Notes: generated by a model from the letters alone, not told the origin. 64,000 bases of DNA from Paracoccaceae bacterium (GCA_028284605.1 JANQRL010000010.1:1-64000); one strand, 5' to 3'; positions 44,242-53,557 are shown, counted from the first letter of the stretch. Translations and numbers: made by a program.

Positions 44242-44658
44242 TTAGCGGGCGCCCCGAAGCCGCGTCTGATAGTCGCCGCTTCGCCAATCGGCCCGAGCCA
44301 GCCAGTGCGCCTCGGGCTGGCGGGCGGCGAGAGCGGCGTCGATTTCCACCTCGTCAAAGCCCGCGCGGCGCGCCATGGCGTATTGGTCGGCAATGACATG
44401 GCCCGCGGCGCGCAGCCGCCCGGCATAACCCATCCGCCGCAGGATCGCGGCGAGGGTGAAGCCGCGGCCATCGGCGAAGCTGGGAAAGGCGATGCGGATT
44501 ATCGCGATCTCGGTGAGCCGGTCGGTCAGCGCGGCGGCATCCGCGCCCGGGTCGAGGTCGAGCGCCGCGCCGCCGCAATCATTCGCCGGCCAGTCGTCGA
44601 GGGTGACGAAGGGGCCCGCGAAATCCTCCTGGTGAAATCCATCGTCGCGCACGATCAT
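44242..44658 (-). CDS. DUF934 protein of the sulfite reduction cluster
   Basis: A 138-residue DUF934 protein. DUF934 genes accompany cysI and cysH in many proteobacteria, but the biochemical role is not established. Visible features are FPSFADGRGFTLAAILRRMGYAGRLRAAGHVIADQYAM (about 60-97), the family core. It overlaps cysH by 4 bp. The ATG at 44658 (MIVRDDGFHQE) is chosen; the frame runs to 44883. Confidence 0.85.
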   Translation of the reverse strand: MIVRDDGFHQEDFAGPFVTLDDWPANDCGGAALDLDPGADAAALTDRLTEIAIIRIAFPSFADGRGFTLAAILRRMGYAGRLRAAGHVIADQYAMARRAGFDEVEIDAALAARQPEAHWLARADWRSGDYQTRLRGAR

Positions 44659-45410
44659 GCTGCCTCTCCTTCCACATTCGGCCGCACCAGCGTTCCGTTC
44701 TCGAAGTGAATGCCGCATTCGGTCTTGTCCTGGCCGCGCCAGCGCCCGGCGCGGGGGTCCTCGCCCGGGCGCACCGGGGTGGTGCAGGGCATACAGCCGA
44801 TAGAACCGAAGCCGCGCGCGACGAGCGGGTGCCGGGGCAGGGCGTGGCGGTCCATATAGGCCCGCGCGTCTTCGGCGCGCCACGCGGCGAGGGGGTTGAT
44901 CTTGATCCGGTCGGTGCCGGGATCGGCCTCGAACGGCGCGAGGCTTTCGCGGACGCCGCCCTGATAGCGCTTGCGCCCGGTGATCCAGCCGTCGAACCCC
45001 GCCAGCGCGGCCTGGAGCGGGGCGGACTTGCGCAGGGCGCAGCAGGCATCCGGGTCGGTCTTGTGGAGCTGGCCATCGGGGTCCCGGGCGGCCTTTGCCG
45101 CTTCGCTGACGCGGATGATGCGGATATCGGTGAGCCCCAAGTTGGCGGCCAGGTCGGCCTGGTAGGTCAGAGTCTCGGGAAACAGCATCTCGGTATCGAT
45201 GAAGAGCACCGGCAGGGAGCGGTCGCGCTGAGCGACAAGATGCAGGAGCACCGCCGATTCGGCGCCGAAGGAACTGACCACGGCGAGGCGTCCCGCCTCG
45301 GGCGCCGTCAGGGCCGCGTCGAGCAGGGCGGCGGCGTCGGCGTGCCCGTGCCGCGACGTGAGCGCCGCGGCCCGGGCGGTGGCGGAGTGGGGCGGCGCCT
45401 CAAGCGGCAT
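44655..45410 (-). CDS. cysH: Phosphoadenylyl/adenylyl-sulfate reductase
   Basis: A 251-residue reductase turning activated sulfate into sulfite. The CC pair (DACCALRK, about 121-128) and CMPC (about 208-211) make a [4Fe-4S] site, which marks the APS-type enzyme. The catalytic Cys is in TECGIHF near the C-terminus. It overlaps cysI and the DUF934 gene by a few bases, so all are co-translated. An ATP sulfurylase gene is not in the window. Confidence 0.92.
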   Translation of the reverse strand: MPLEAPPHSATARAAALTSRHGHADAAALLDAALTAPEAGRLAVVSSFGAESAVLLHLVAQRDRSLPVLFIDTEMLFPETLTYQADLAANLGLTDIRIIRVSEAAKAARDPDGQLHKTDPDACCALRKSAPLQAALAGFDGWITGRKRYQGGVRESLAPFEADPGTDRIKINPLAAWRAEDARAYMDRHALPRHPLVARGFGSIGCMPCTTPVRPGEDPRAGRWRGQDKTECGIHFENGTLVRPNVEGEAA

Positions 45411-47064
45411 CGGCCCGGTCCGTCTCGTAGAGCGCGGCCTTGAACGGCCCCATGCCGAGGCGGCGATAGGTGGCGAGGAACGTTTCCTCCGGCTCCTCGC
45501 GCAGGTCGAGATAGGCCATCACAAGGCGCTCCACCGCCGGCACGATCTCGGTTGCCGAGAAGCCCGGCCCGGTGCGTTCGCCAATGGCTGCCGTTTCGGT
45601 GCCGTCGCCGCCAAGCGTGATCTGATAGGTCTCCACCCCGGCGCGATCGAGGCCCAAGATGCCGATATGGCCGACATGGTGGTGGCCGCAGGCATTGATG
45701 CAGCCGGAGATTTTGATCTTCAGCGGCCCGATCTCGTGTTCGAGCTGAAGCTCCTCGAAGCGGAGCGCGATCTGCTGGGCGACGGGGATCGAAGGGGCGG
45801 TGGCGAGTGCGCAGTAATCCATGCCGGGGCAGGCTATGATGTCGGAGACCAGGCCGATATTGGCGGCGGCGAGGCCGGCGGCGCGCAGCGCGTCGTAGAG
45901 CGCCGGCAGGTCGGCCTCGGCGACATGGGGCAGGACCACGTTCTGCTCGTGGCTGATGCGCAGTTCGTCATGGCCGTAGCGCTCGGCCAGATCGGCCAGT
46001 ACCCGCATCTGGTCTGCCGTCGCATCGCCCGGGGTCTGGCCGGGCGCCTTGAGGCTCACCGAGACGAGGACATGGCCCGGGACGCGGTGCGCGGTCAGGT
46101 TGGTGTCGCTCCAGGAGCGGAACACCGGGTCGGCGGCGCGGCGGGCCTCGTAGTCCGGGGCGGTTTGGGGGCTGAGAGGCGGTGGGGCGAAGGCCGCCTC
46201 CAGCTCAGTGAGCAGGGTCTGATCTATGCCCTGGAAGTTCGGCCTGATCTCCGCGAAGCGCTCTTCCACAAGCCGGGACATCTCTTCGATTCCATGTTCA
46301 TGGACGGTGATCTTGATGCGGGCCTTGTACTTGTTGTCGCGCCGCCCGAGCCGGTTGTAGACACTCACGATGGCCTCGGTATAGGGCAGGAGGTCGGCCT
46401 TCGGCAGGAAGTCGCGGACCACCTTGCCGATCATCGGGGTGCGGCCGAGCCCGCCGCCGACCAGCACCTCGAAACCGGCCTCGCCGTCCCGCTCCACCAT
46501 GCGCAGGCCGATATCGTGGGCCCGGGTCACGGCGCGGTCGTTCGGGCTGCCGGTCACAGCGATCTTGAACTTGCGGGGCAGGAACTGGAACTCCGGGTGG
46601 TCGGTGGACCATTGCCGCAGGAGTTCCGCCACCGGTCGGGGGTCGGCGATCTCGTCGGCCGCGGCGCCGGCGAAATGGTCGGCGGTGACGTTGCGGATCG
46701 TGTTGCCCGAGGTCTGGATCGCGTGCATGCCGACCTCCGCGAGCGCGTCGAGCATGTCGGGCACGTCTTTCAGCTTCGGCCAGTTGAACTGGATGTTCTG
46801 CCGGGTGGTGAAATGGCCATAGCCCTTGTCCCAGCGCCCGGCGATCATGGCGAGCTGCCGCATCTGGGCGGAATTGAGCGTGCCATAGGGGATCGCGACC
46901 CGCAGCATATAGGCGTGGAGTTGCAGGTAGAGGCCGTTCATCAGGCGGAGCGGCTTGAACTCGTCCTCGGTGAGCGAGCCGTCGAGGCGGCGGTCCACCT
47001 GGGCGCGGAATTGGGCGGTGCGGTCGCGGACGAACTCCGCATCGAAGTCGGAATAGTGATACAT
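45400..47064 (-). CDS. cysI: Sulfite (or nitrite) reductase, siroheme [4Fe-4S] protein
   Basis: A 554-residue single-chain siroheme reductase. The siroheme/[4Fe-4S] ligands are in ACPGMDYC and ISGCINACGHH in the C-terminal half, and the two-fold repeat of the family is visible (GHFTTRQNIQFNWPKL and DELRISHEQNVVLPHV). It reduces sulfite to sulfide with electrons probably from ferredoxin via Fpr. Neighbours cysG, DUF2849, cysH and DUF934 favour sulfite over nitrite. The ATG at 47064 is used; cysH starts inside its 3' end. Confidence 0.93.
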   Translation of the reverse strand: MYHYSDFDAEFVRDRTAQFRAQVDRRLDGSLTEDEFKPLRLMNGLYLQLHAYMLRVAIPYGTLNSAQMRQLAMIAGRWDKGYGHFTTRQNIQFNWPKLKDVPDMLDALAEVGMHAIQTSGNTIRNVTADHFAGAAADEIADPRPVAELLRQWSTDHPEFQFLPRKFKIAVTGSPNDRAVTRAHDIGLRMVERDGEAGFEVLVGGGLGRTPMIGKVVRDFLPKADLLPYTEAIVSVYNRLGRRDNKYKARIKITVHEHGIEEMSRLVEERFAEIRPNFQGIDQTLLTELEAAFAPPPLSPQTAPDYEARRAADPVFRSWSDTNLTAHRVPGHVLVSVSLKAPGQTPGDATADQMRVLADLAERYGHDELRISHEQNVVLPHVAEADLPALYDALRAAGLAAANIGLVSDIIACPGMDYCALATAPSIPVAQQIALRFEELQLEHEIGPLKIKISGCINACGHHHVGHIGILGLDRAGVETYQITLGGDGTETAAIGERTGPGFSATEIVPAVERLVMAYLDLREEPEETFLATYRRLGMGPFKAALYETDRADAA

Positions 47065-47090
47065 CTGGGCGCTCCTTTCGGGCCGGGGGC

Positions 47091-47132
47091 AAATTCCTTG
47101 CAAGGAATTTGCAAATCTCTTCGAAGAGATTT
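47091..47132. repeat. Paired palindromes, copy 9
   Basis: aaattccttgcaaggaattt (47091-47110, centre TTGCAA), spacer gc, aaatctcttcgaagagattt (47113-47132). It lies inside the cys operon between the DUF2849 stop and the cysI start. Confidence 0.95.
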
Positions 47133-47145
47133 GCCGCGCTCGGGG

Positions 47146-47445
47146 TCAGAGGGTTTCCTGTTTGCCGTGCCGGTAGTTCGAGGGGCCGCTGGTGCGGAAC
47201 GCCTCGCGATAATGGGTCGGTTCGGGACCGTCGGGGCCGGCAACGGCGTCGGCCATATAGGCGCCCACGACCAGATCGCTCTGGGATTGCGCCATCAGCA
47301 GCCGCAGATCCGCGTCGGCCTCGTCCTCGAGAAGCTCGGCCTCGGCGATATCCGGCGACCATGTGCCGTCCTCGGTGAGCCAGACGGCATCGCCCTCGAT
47401 CAGGCGGTTGGCGGTGACGACTTTCGGGGTGAAGACGCGGCTCAT
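47146..47445 (-). CDS. DUF2849 protein
   Basis: A 99-residue protein of DUF2849, usually found between cysG and cysI in alphaproteobacteria; its role is not established. The start MSRVFTPKVVTANRLIEGDAVWL and an acidic middle (AELLEDEADADLRLLMAQSQ) are typical. It overlaps cysG by 4 bp. The repeat pair at 47091 separates it from cysI. Confidence 0.85.
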   Translation of the reverse strand: MSRVFTPKVVTANRLIEGDAVWLTEDGTWSPDIAEAELLEDEADADLRLLMAQSQSDLVVGAYMADAVAGPDGPEPTHYREAFRTSGPSNYRHGKQETL

Positions 47446-48839
47446 GGCAGGGCCTCCTCAAGCTGGGGCAGGGCGGGCAGGGCGGCGGCCTCGGGCGGAG
47501 CGAGGCCGAGCAGGATCACGGCGGGACCGGTGAGTTGGGCGTCGTCGAGATCGGCGGAGAGGGCGCCGAGGTTGGTCGGCAGAAGGCGCTCCCCGGGGCG
47601 GCCGGCATTCTCGACCACGCTGACCGGGGTCGCGGGATCGGCGCCGTGCATCATCAGGCGGCCTTGCAGGAACCGCGCGGCGCGCTTTCCCATATAGATC
47701 GCGGTGATGGCGCCGGGCTTCGCGAGCGCCGCCCAGTCCTGCTCGGCGAAGCCCCTGGCGTCATGGCCGGTGACAATGCGGAGCGCGCCGTTGCGGCCCC
47801 GGCGGGTCAGGCTGCGGCCGAGGGAGGCGGCGGCGGCGGAGGCGGCGGTGATGCCGGGGACGATGCCGTAGGCGATGCCGGCGTCCTCGACGGTCTCGAT
47901 TTCCTCGTCGAGGCGCCCGAAAACGCCCGGATCGCCGCCCTTGAGCCGCACCACATGGGCGCCGTCGGTGGCATGGGCGAGGATCAGGGCGGTGATGTCC
48001 TGCTGCGCCATAGAGGGGCCGAAGCCCTCCTTGCCGGCATCGATGATCGTGGCCTCGCGGCGGGCGAGGTCGAGGATCGCCGGCGACACCAGGCGGTCAT
48101 GGATGACGACATCGGCGCGGTCGAGCGCTTTGCGGGCCTTGAGCGTCAGCAGGTCCGGGTCGCCCGGGCCGGCGCCGACGAATTCGACGAAGGGCGCGCG
48201 GGGTGTGCGGGCCAGCGAGCGGTCGAGGAGGGTCTCAAGCGCCGCCTGGACGTGCGCGGCGCCCTTTGCGAGGGCGCGGGGACCGGCGTCGAAATAGTAG
48301 TCGCGCCAGAAGCGGCGGCGCGGCTCGCCGAAGGGGAGGCGCTCGGCGGCGGCGCGGAACGCCTTGCCGATCCGCGCCAGGGTGCCGAGGCCGGCGGGCA
48401 GGCGCTCTTCCAGATCGGCCTTGATGGCGCGGGCCAGGACCGGGGCGGCGCCTTCGGTGCCGATGGCGACGGTCACAGGGTCGCGGTCGACGATGGCGGG
48501 CGTGATGAAAGCGCTGTCTTCCAGATTGTCGACGATGTTCACGAGCGCCCCGTCGGCCCGGGCCAGGGCGGCGGCGCGGGCATCCTCGGTGGCGTCCTCG
48601 TGGGCGGCGTAGAAGAGCGCGGCGCAGAGGGCATCGCCGGGAGCCATGGCGCGCGCGATCAGCGCGAGGCGGTGCTCGGCGGCCCAGGCGCGAATCTCGG
48701 GGGCCGGATCGGCGGCGATCACGGTCAGGCGGGCCTCGGTCTTCAGCAGCAGGCGCAGCTTCGCCAGCGCCGCGTTGCCGCCGCCTGCGAGGACCACGCG
48801 GCGGCCCTGGAGATCGAGGAAGATCGGAAAATGCTGCAC
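47442..48839 (-). CDS. cysG: Siroheme synthase, trifunctional
   Basis: A 465-residue fusion. The N-terminal precorrin-2 dehydrogenase/ferrochelatase (about 1-150, with VVLAGGGNAALAKLRLLL) makes siroheme; the C-terminal uroporphyrinogen-III methyltransferase (about 205-450) has VEFVGAGPGDPDLLTLKA and VVRLKGGDPGVFGR. It supplies the siroheme cofactor of the sulfite reductase. It is the first gene of the cys unit and is divergent from an Lrp-family gene. Confidence 0.95.
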   Translation of the reverse strand: MQHFPIFLDLQGRRVVLAGGGNAALAKLRLLLKTEARLTVIAADPAPEIRAWAAEHRLALIARAMAPGDALCAALFYAAHEDATEDARAAALARADGALVNIVDNLEDSAFITPAIVDRDPVTVAIGTEGAAPVLARAIKADLEERLPAGLGTLARIGKAFRAAAERLPFGEPRRRFWRDYYFDAGPRALAKGAAHVQAALETLLDRSLARTPRAPFVEFVGAGPGDPDLLTLKARKALDRADVVIHDRLVSPAILDLARREATIIDAGKEGFGPSMAQQDITALILAHATDGAHVVRLKGGDPGVFGRLDEEIETVEDAGIAYGIVPGITAASAAAASLGRSLTRRGRNGALRIVTGHDARGFAEQDWAALAKPGAITAIYMGKRAARFLQGRLMMHGADPATPVSVVENAGRPGERLLPTNLGALSADLDDAQLTGPAVILLGLAPPEAAALPALPQLEEALP

Positions 48840-48976
48840 TTGCGGGCTCCGAGGTTGCTTGGGCAGAATATAGAACGTTGTTCCGATAATCCGCCATTGC
48901 GCATGGCCAAAAGGGACGTATGTTCCGTCTTGTCGGGTGCTAGGGCCCGATATCCGCCTCAGGAGGCAAAGCGCGA

Positions 48977-49438
48977 ATGGCTGTCCGCATCGACGACCTC
49001 GACCGGAAAATCCTCACCGAGCTGCAACGGGATGCGAGCCGGTCTCTGGACGAGATCGCCAAGGTCGTGGCCTCGTCGAAGACCCCGGTCTGGAACCGGA
49101 TTCGCAAGCTGCGCGAGGCCGGGGTGATCGGCCGGCAGGTGGTGGAACTCGATGCCGAGGCGCTCGGGTTCGAAGCCTGTTTCTTCGTCCTGATCCGGAC
49201 CTCGGAACATGAGGCGGAATGGCAGCGGCTCTTCCTGAAGGCGCTGCGGGACCGGCCCGAAGTGCAGGAGGCGCACCGGCTTGCCGGCGATATCGACTAC
49301 ATCCTGAAGGTGCGGGTGGCCAATGCCCGGGCCTATGATGCCTTCTATCAGGCGCTGATTTCCGAGGTGCGGGTCCATAACGTGACCGCGCTTTTGTCGA
49401 TGGAAGAGATCAAGTCGACCCTCGCGCTGCCCCTCTGA
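48977..49438 (+). CDS. Lrp/AsnC-family transcriptional regulator
   Basis: A 153-residue regulator with an AsnC-type HTH (DLDRKILTELQRDASRSLDEIAKVVASSKTPVWNRIRKL, about 6-45) and a RAM ligand-binding domain (PEVQEAHRLAGDIDYILKVRV). It is divergent from cysG with 137 bp between, so it probably regulates the sulfate reduction genes. The effector, perhaps a sulfur amino acid, is unknown. Confidence 0.9.
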   Translation: MAVRIDDLDRKILTELQRDASRSLDEIAKVVASSKTPVWNRIRKLREAGVIGRQVVELDAEALGFEACFFVLIRTSEHEAEWQRLFLKALRDRPEVQEAHRLAGDIDYILKVRVANARAYDAFYQALISEVRVHNVTALLSMEEIKSTLALPL

Positions 49439-49539
49439 AGGCAGGCTGATCCAGAGGGGCGCTTCCGCGCGCTCTTATTCTGCTTGTGTCGAGGCGACGC
49501 TCCGAGGGGGCGTTGCGCCGGTGGCATCGGTCCGCCGGT

Positions 49540-49562
49540 GAGTATTTTTGGCCAAATGAAGA
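49540..49562 (+). other. T-rich conserved tail element after the Lrp gene
   Basis: GAGTATTTTTGGCCAAATGA (start of 49540-49562) lies about 100 bp after the Lrp stop, preceded by GC-rich sequence. I recall similar GAGTATTTTTGG...GAAGA strings being common in Rhodobacterales intergenic DNA and acting as termination signals. No clean hairpin is seen just before it here. Confidence 0.35.
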
Positions 49563-49590
49563 GGAGGGTGCGGGACGGCGATCCTCGTCT

Positions 49591-50772
49591 CTATGTTCGG
49601 GCGCTAGAGCGGCGGACCATCAGCCGGTCGAGACCGTGGAAATGGTAGAGATCGGCGTAGCGGGGTGGCGCGGCGAGGGTGAGGTCGGGGAGGCGGTGGA
49701 AGAGCGCGGCGAGGCCGATCCGGAGTTCGAGCCGCGCCAGGGGCGCGCCGACGCAGAAATGGAGGCCGGCGCCGAAGGACGTGTTGACCGGGCCGGTGCG
49801 GGCCGGGTCGAAGCTTTGCGGGTCTGGATAGGTATCCGGGTCGTGGTTGGCGGCGCCGAGGAGGCAGGCGATCCGGTCGCCGCGCCTGAAGTCCTGGCCG
49901 AAGAGCGTCAGGTCCTCGTAGACCCAACGGGTGAACATATGGAGCGGCGGGTCGTGGCGCAGGGCCTCTTCGACGGAGGCCGCGTGGATCCCACGGTGGC
50001 CGGTTTCGAGGAGGGTTTTCGTGGCATTGCCGAGGGAATGGACCGTGGCCTCGTGGCCGGCATTCAGGAGCAGGATGCAGGTGGTGACCAGTTCCGGGGT
50101 CGAGAGCCGGTCGGAGCCGTCATGGGCTGCGATTAACTCGCTGATCAGGTCGTCGGCGGGGGCGGCGCGTTTGGCGGCAATATGGGCCTCGATGAAGGCG
50201 GTGAAGGCGTGGCTGGCGGCGACGGCTGCGTCCTCGATCGCGCGGGTCCGGCGGGCTTGGTACATCGCCACCATGGCGTTGGACCAGCGCAGCAGGTCCG
50301 GCGCGGCGGTCTCTGGCACGCCGAGGAGGCGGCAGATCGTCAGGACCGGCAGAGGTCTGGCATAGCGCTCGATCAGGTCGAACGGGTCGTCCGGGGGCAG
50401 GGTGTCGAGGAGGCGGGCGGCGATCTCGCGGATCGGGCCGTCCATGGCGGCGATCCGGCGGCTGGTGAAGCCGCGCAGGACCAGGCCACGCAGCCGGGTA
50501 TGGCGGGGCGGCTCCAGTTCCAGCATCGAATGGGCCTCGATGGCGTAGAAGGGCGCGAGGTGGTCCGGGATCGCGGGAGCGTTTTCGGGCGGCGCCTCGC
50601 GGCCGAGCCGGCGGTCCTTCAGGAGCGCGGTGACGGCGCGGTGGGAGGTGGCGCAGACCAGGCCGTATTCTTCCCAGTAGAACAGATCGCCCGCCGCCCG
50701 GGCGCGGTCGTAGAACGTATATGGGTTCTGGACGAAATCGGGATCGGTGGGGGACTGGCTGAGCCGTTCCAT
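49591..50772 (-). CDS. Cytochrome P450
   Basis: A 393-residue soluble bacterial P450 monooxygenase. The heme-ligand motif is FGAGLHFCVGAPLAR with C340. The I-helix reads AGHEATVHS, with the acid/alcohol pair modified from the usual AGxET, and EALR is the K-helix ExxR motif. The substrate and redox partners are unknown; no ferredoxin gene is adjacent. The ATG at 50772 is used. It lies 4 bp after the tpiA stop, so it may be transcribed with tpiA. Confidence 0.9.
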   Translation of the reverse strand: MERLSQSPTDPDFVQNPYTFYDRARAAGDLFYWEEYGLVCATSHRAVTALLKDRRLGREAPPENAPAIPDHLAPFYAIEAHSMLELEPPRHTRLRGLVLRGFTSRRIAAMDGPIREIAARLLDTLPPDDPFDLIERYARPLPVLTICRLLGVPETAAPDLLRWSNAMVAMYQARRTRAIEDAAVAASHAFTAFIEAHIAAKRAAPADDLISELIAAHDGSDRLSTPELVTTCILLLNAGHEATVHSLGNATKTLLETGHRGIHAASVEEALRHDPPLHMFTRWVYEDLTLFGQDFRRGDRIACLLGAANHDPDTYPDPQSFDPARTGPVNTSFGAGLHFCVGAPLARLELRIGLAALFHRLPDLTLAAPPRYADLYHFHGLDRLMVRRSSART

Positions 50773-50776
50773 CGGC

Positions 50777-51523
50777 TCAGGCGGCGGCCTCGAGCGCGGC
50801 GACGATGGGGCCGAAATCTGCCGCCTTGAGGCTGGCCCCGCCGACGAGCGCACCGTCGACATCCGCGACCGCGAAGATCTCGGCGGCATTGCCGGGCTTC
50901 ACCGAGCCGCCATAGAGGATCGGTGTGGCCTCGGCGGAGAAGGCGGCACTCATCTTGCCGAGTTCGGCGCGGATGAACCCATGGACCTCGGCGATCTGCG
51001 CCATGGTCGGGACCTTGCCGGTGCCGATGGCCCAGACCGGCTCATAGGCGATGACGAGGTCGGTGAGGGATCGGGGCACCGAGCCGGCGAGCTGGGTGCC
51101 GACCACGGCCAGGGTCTCGCCCGCCTCCCGTTCCGCGAGGGTCTCGCCCACACAGATGATCGGGGCGACGCCCGCGGCGGCGGCGGCGACGGCCTTCTCC
51201 GAGACCAGGGTGTCGGATTCGCCGTGATCGGCGCGCCGCTCCGAATGGCCGAGGATCACATGAGTGGCCCCGGCATCACGGAGCATCAGCGCGGAGATGT
51301 CGCCGGTATGGGCGCCGCTTCCGGCGGTGTGGCAATCCTGCCCGCCGATGGCGAGCATCGTGCCCCGGGCGGCGTCGGCGGCGCGCGAGATCAGCGTGGC
51401 GGGGGGGCAGATCAGCACCGTGGGCCCATCCTCGGCGGCCAGTCCGGCGATCTGCCCCAGTTCGATCAGGTCTTCCACTGTCCCGTTCATCTTCCAGTTT
51501 CCGGCGGCGAGCTTGCGGCGCAT
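50777..51523 (-). CDS. tpiA: Triosephosphate isomerase
   Basis: A 248-residue TIM-barrel enzyme of glycolysis. The lysine is in AAGNWKMNG (about 6-14), the catalytic His in LGHSERR and the catalytic Glu in [11 protein letters not shown]. The C-terminal loop [12 protein letters not shown] matches the family. The P450 gene follows directly on the same strand. Confidence 0.96.
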   Translation of the reverse strand: MRRKLAAGNWKMNGTVEDLIELGQIAGLAAEDGPTVLICPPATLISRAADAARGTMLAIGGQDCHTAGSGAHTGDISALMLRDAGATHVILGHSERRADHGESDTLVSEKAVAAAAAGVAPIICVGETLAEREAGETLAVVGTQLAGSVPRSLTDLVIAYEPVWAIGTGKVPTMAQIAEVHGFIRAELGKMSAAFSAEATPILYGGSVKPGNAAEIFAVADVDGALVGGASLKAADFGPIVAALEAAA

Positions 51524-51582
51524 GGGGGTCCCTCCTTGGCGGCTGGGACGGTCCTAGCAAGGGGTGGAGGCGCCGGAAAGGG

Positions 51583-51903
51583 TCAGCCTTCAGCCAGGGC
51601 CTCTCGGGCCAGGGCGCAGGCGAGATCCGGGTCGTCGAGGGCGGCGGAGGGGAGCGACCAGTAGCCCATCTTCTGGACGTGACCGTCCGAGGGGCGGGTC
51701 CAGGTGAGCTGGTCCTCGCCTTGGGCTTCGAGCCGCCGTGCGAGGGCGTCCTTGGAGCGCAGATAGAGCCTGCCGTCCCCGTGATGCGTGGCGAAGAGCC
51801 GGCCGTCGGCGTAGAACACCGTGCCGCCCATCATCGCGCGGGTCGTGATGGCGCCGAGCGGGGCGAAGAGTTCGGTGTAGAAGGCGATCTCCTCGGTGCT
51901 CAC
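51583..51903 (-). CDS. TfoX N-terminal-domain protein
   Basis: A 106-residue protein with the TfoX/Sxy N-terminal domain (ITTRAMMGGTVFYADGRLFATHHGDGRLYLRSKDAL). In gammaproteobacteria TfoX controls competence; in alphaproteobacteria these short homologues have no established role. It starts at GTG 51903, overlapping the membrane-protein stop by 4 bp (GTGA), so it is coupled to that gene. Confidence 0.8.
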   Translation of the reverse strand: MSTEEIAFYTELFAPLGAITTRAMMGGTVFYADGRLFATHHGDGRLYLRSKDALARRLEAQGEDQLTWTRPSDGHVQKMGYWSLPSAALDDPDLACALAREALAEG

Positions 51904-52190
51904 GCGCTGCGGCCCAGCAGGTGGTGGTAGAAGACCTGCCCGCCGATCAGCGAAACCGCCGCGATGGCCGCGCCGGCCGGGTCGGGAAGGAAGATCAGGA
52001 GCGGCAGGAAGACGGCGAGTGCGAGTCCCGGCATGAAGGCCAGGGCGAGGCGTCTCGGCGCGCCCCAGGTCGGGCGGAGATCGAGGCCGTATTGCATCGG
52101 CAGCGTCGCGTGATCGGCAAAGCGGCGCTCGGCCCGGAGCGCCAAAACGGTCATCAGGGCGAGTGTCGCGACGGCGACGAGGGCGGCCAT
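51900..52190 (-). CDS. Small membrane protein of unknown function
   Basis: A 96-residue protein with about three hydrophobic segments (AALVAVATLALMTVLAL at the N-terminus, then LALAFMPGLALAVFLPLLIFL and AIAAVSLIGGQVFYHHLLG). No family is recognised. It is 2 bp downstream of the IscA/SufA-like gene and overlaps the TfoX-like gene, so the three are probably one unit. Confidence 0.65.
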   Translation of the reverse strand: MAALVAVATLALMTVLALRAERRFADHATLPMQYGLDLRPTWGAPRRLALAFMPGLALAVFLPLLIFLPDPAGAAIAAVSLIGGQVFYHHLLGRSA

Positions 52191-52192
52191 GG

Positions 52193-52573
52193 TCAGGTCT
52201 TGGCCTGCTCGGCCTGAAGCTCGTCCACGTCCTTGAACTTGATCGATTCGCCGCAGCCGCAGGCATCGGTCACGTTCGGATTGCGGAACTTGAAGCCGCT
52301 TTCCAAGAGCGAGGTCTCGTAATCGATCTCGGTGCCGAAGAGGAACATCTGCGCCATCGGCGCGATCATCACCCGGGCGCCGTCCTGTTCGACGATCTCG
52401 TCGTTGGGATCGACCGTTTCGGCATAATCCATGGTGTATTCCATACCCGCGCAGCCGCCCTTCTTGACGCCGATGCGGAGGCCCTGATGGCCGTCACGCG
52501 CCATCAGCTTCGCGATCTGCGCCGCCGCCTTCGGGGTGATGGTCACGGCCTGCTTGCCGGGAATGCCGAACAT
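52193..52573 (-). CDS. A-type iron-sulfur carrier (IscA/SufA-like)
   Basis: A 126-residue HesB/IscA-family protein. The three ligand cysteines are in KKGGCAGMEY (about 41) and the C-terminal DACGCGES (about 104-106). Such proteins pass [Fe-S] clusters to apo-enzymes. Other suf genes are not adjacent; the SufT-like gene is at 60335. GGAG is upstream of the ATG. Confidence 0.9.
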   Translation of the reverse strand: MFGIPGKQAVTITPKAAAQIAKLMARDGHQGLRIGVKKGGCAGMEYTMDYAETVDPNDEIVEQDGARVMIAPMAQMFLFGTEIDYETSLLESGFKFRNPNVTDACGCGESIKFKDVDELQAEQAKT

Positions 52574-52597
52574 GTCCGATCTCCTTTGGAGGTCAAT

Positions 52598-53473
52598 CTA
52601 GGCGCGGGCCTGCTCCGGCTCAAGGGGACCGGAGGCCGCGGTCCGCGCATCGTCGATGAAGAACGCGGCCAGGGCGTCGAGCGCGGCGCGGATCGGCGGC
52701 TCGTGGCGGGCGTCCTGATGGCTGACCAGCCAGCGCTCGGAGGTCAGTTCCTCGATCGGGTCGGAGAGCCGCGTAAGGCCCGGCGCGCCGTCCCCCACCT
52801 CCACCGGCAGCACGACGCGGCCGATCCCGGCCCGGGCCATCTGGTACGAAAAGAGCGGCATGTTGGAGCGGGTCACGATCCGCGGCCCGTGATTGGCCTC
52901 GATCCAGCGCGCCGAGCGGGTCTGCGCGGCATCGAGTGCCATGCCGATCCAGCCGGTGACGCTCTCGTCCTTGGCATAGACGGCGATGCGGGTCTCGCCG
53001 ATCCGGCGGCCGGCGAGCCAGGGCTGATCGGGGCGGCTGTTGCGCAAGCCGATATCGACCTCGCGCCGCGCGATATCCATCGGCACCTCGCAATAGATCA
53101 GTTCGGGCAGCCATTCGGCCTCGGGCGACCAGAAGTCGATCAGTCGTTCGGAGAGATGCATCGCAGTCCAGGTTCCGGCGGTGATCCGCACCGGCACCCG
53201 GCCGGTCGCCGCGGCGGCCCAGAGGTCGATCTGCACCGCGGCGGCTTCCATGGTCTTCGTGCGCTCCCAGAGCGCGCGGCCCTCGGCGGTCAGGCTGTAG
53301 CCCGACTTGCCGTGCAGGAAGAGCCGCCGGCCGAGATGGGCTTCCAGCCCGCGCAGCCGGCGGCTGAGGGTGGCGACGGAGACCCCGAGTTCTCCGGCGG
53401 AGCGCGCGAGGCTGCCGTTGCGGGCAACGGCGGCGAAGAGGTTGAGATCGTCCCAATCGGTGCGGCTTTTCAT
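52598..53473 (-). CDS. LysR-family transcriptional regulator
   Basis: A 291-residue LysR regulator. The HTH is DDLNLFAAVARNGSLARSAGELGVSVATLSRRLRGLE (about 8-44), followed by a periplasmic-binding-like effector domain. The target is unknown. The start ATG at 53473 is used; the divergent gene encodes a 72-residue protein, making it a likely target or bystander. Confidence 0.88.
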   Translation of the reverse strand: MKSRTDWDDLNLFAAVARNGSLARSAGELGVSVATLSRRLRGLEAHLGRRLFLHGKSGYSLTAEGRALWERTKTMEAAAVQIDLWAAAATGRVPVRITAGTWTAMHLSERLIDFWSPEAEWLPELIYCEVPMDIARREVDIGLRNSRPDQPWLAGRRIGETRIAVYAKDESVTGWIGMALDAAQTRSARWIEANHGPRIVTRSNMPLFSYQMARAGIGRVVLPVEVGDGAPGLTRLSDPIEELTSERWLVSHQDARHEPPIRAALDALAAFFIDDARTAASGPLEPEQARA

Positions 53474-53557
53474 TTTTGCAATCCAGTCTGCGAATTCGGG
53501 GTCTGACCTTTGGCGGTGCGATGGTGATATCTGCTGATAAAGTCAAGGAGAGTTACC

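Noticed and set aside
45358-47697. 779-aa plus-strand open frame
   Set aside because: It lies antisense to cysH, cysI and DUF2849, which are clear genes with family motifs; the frame is a shadow.
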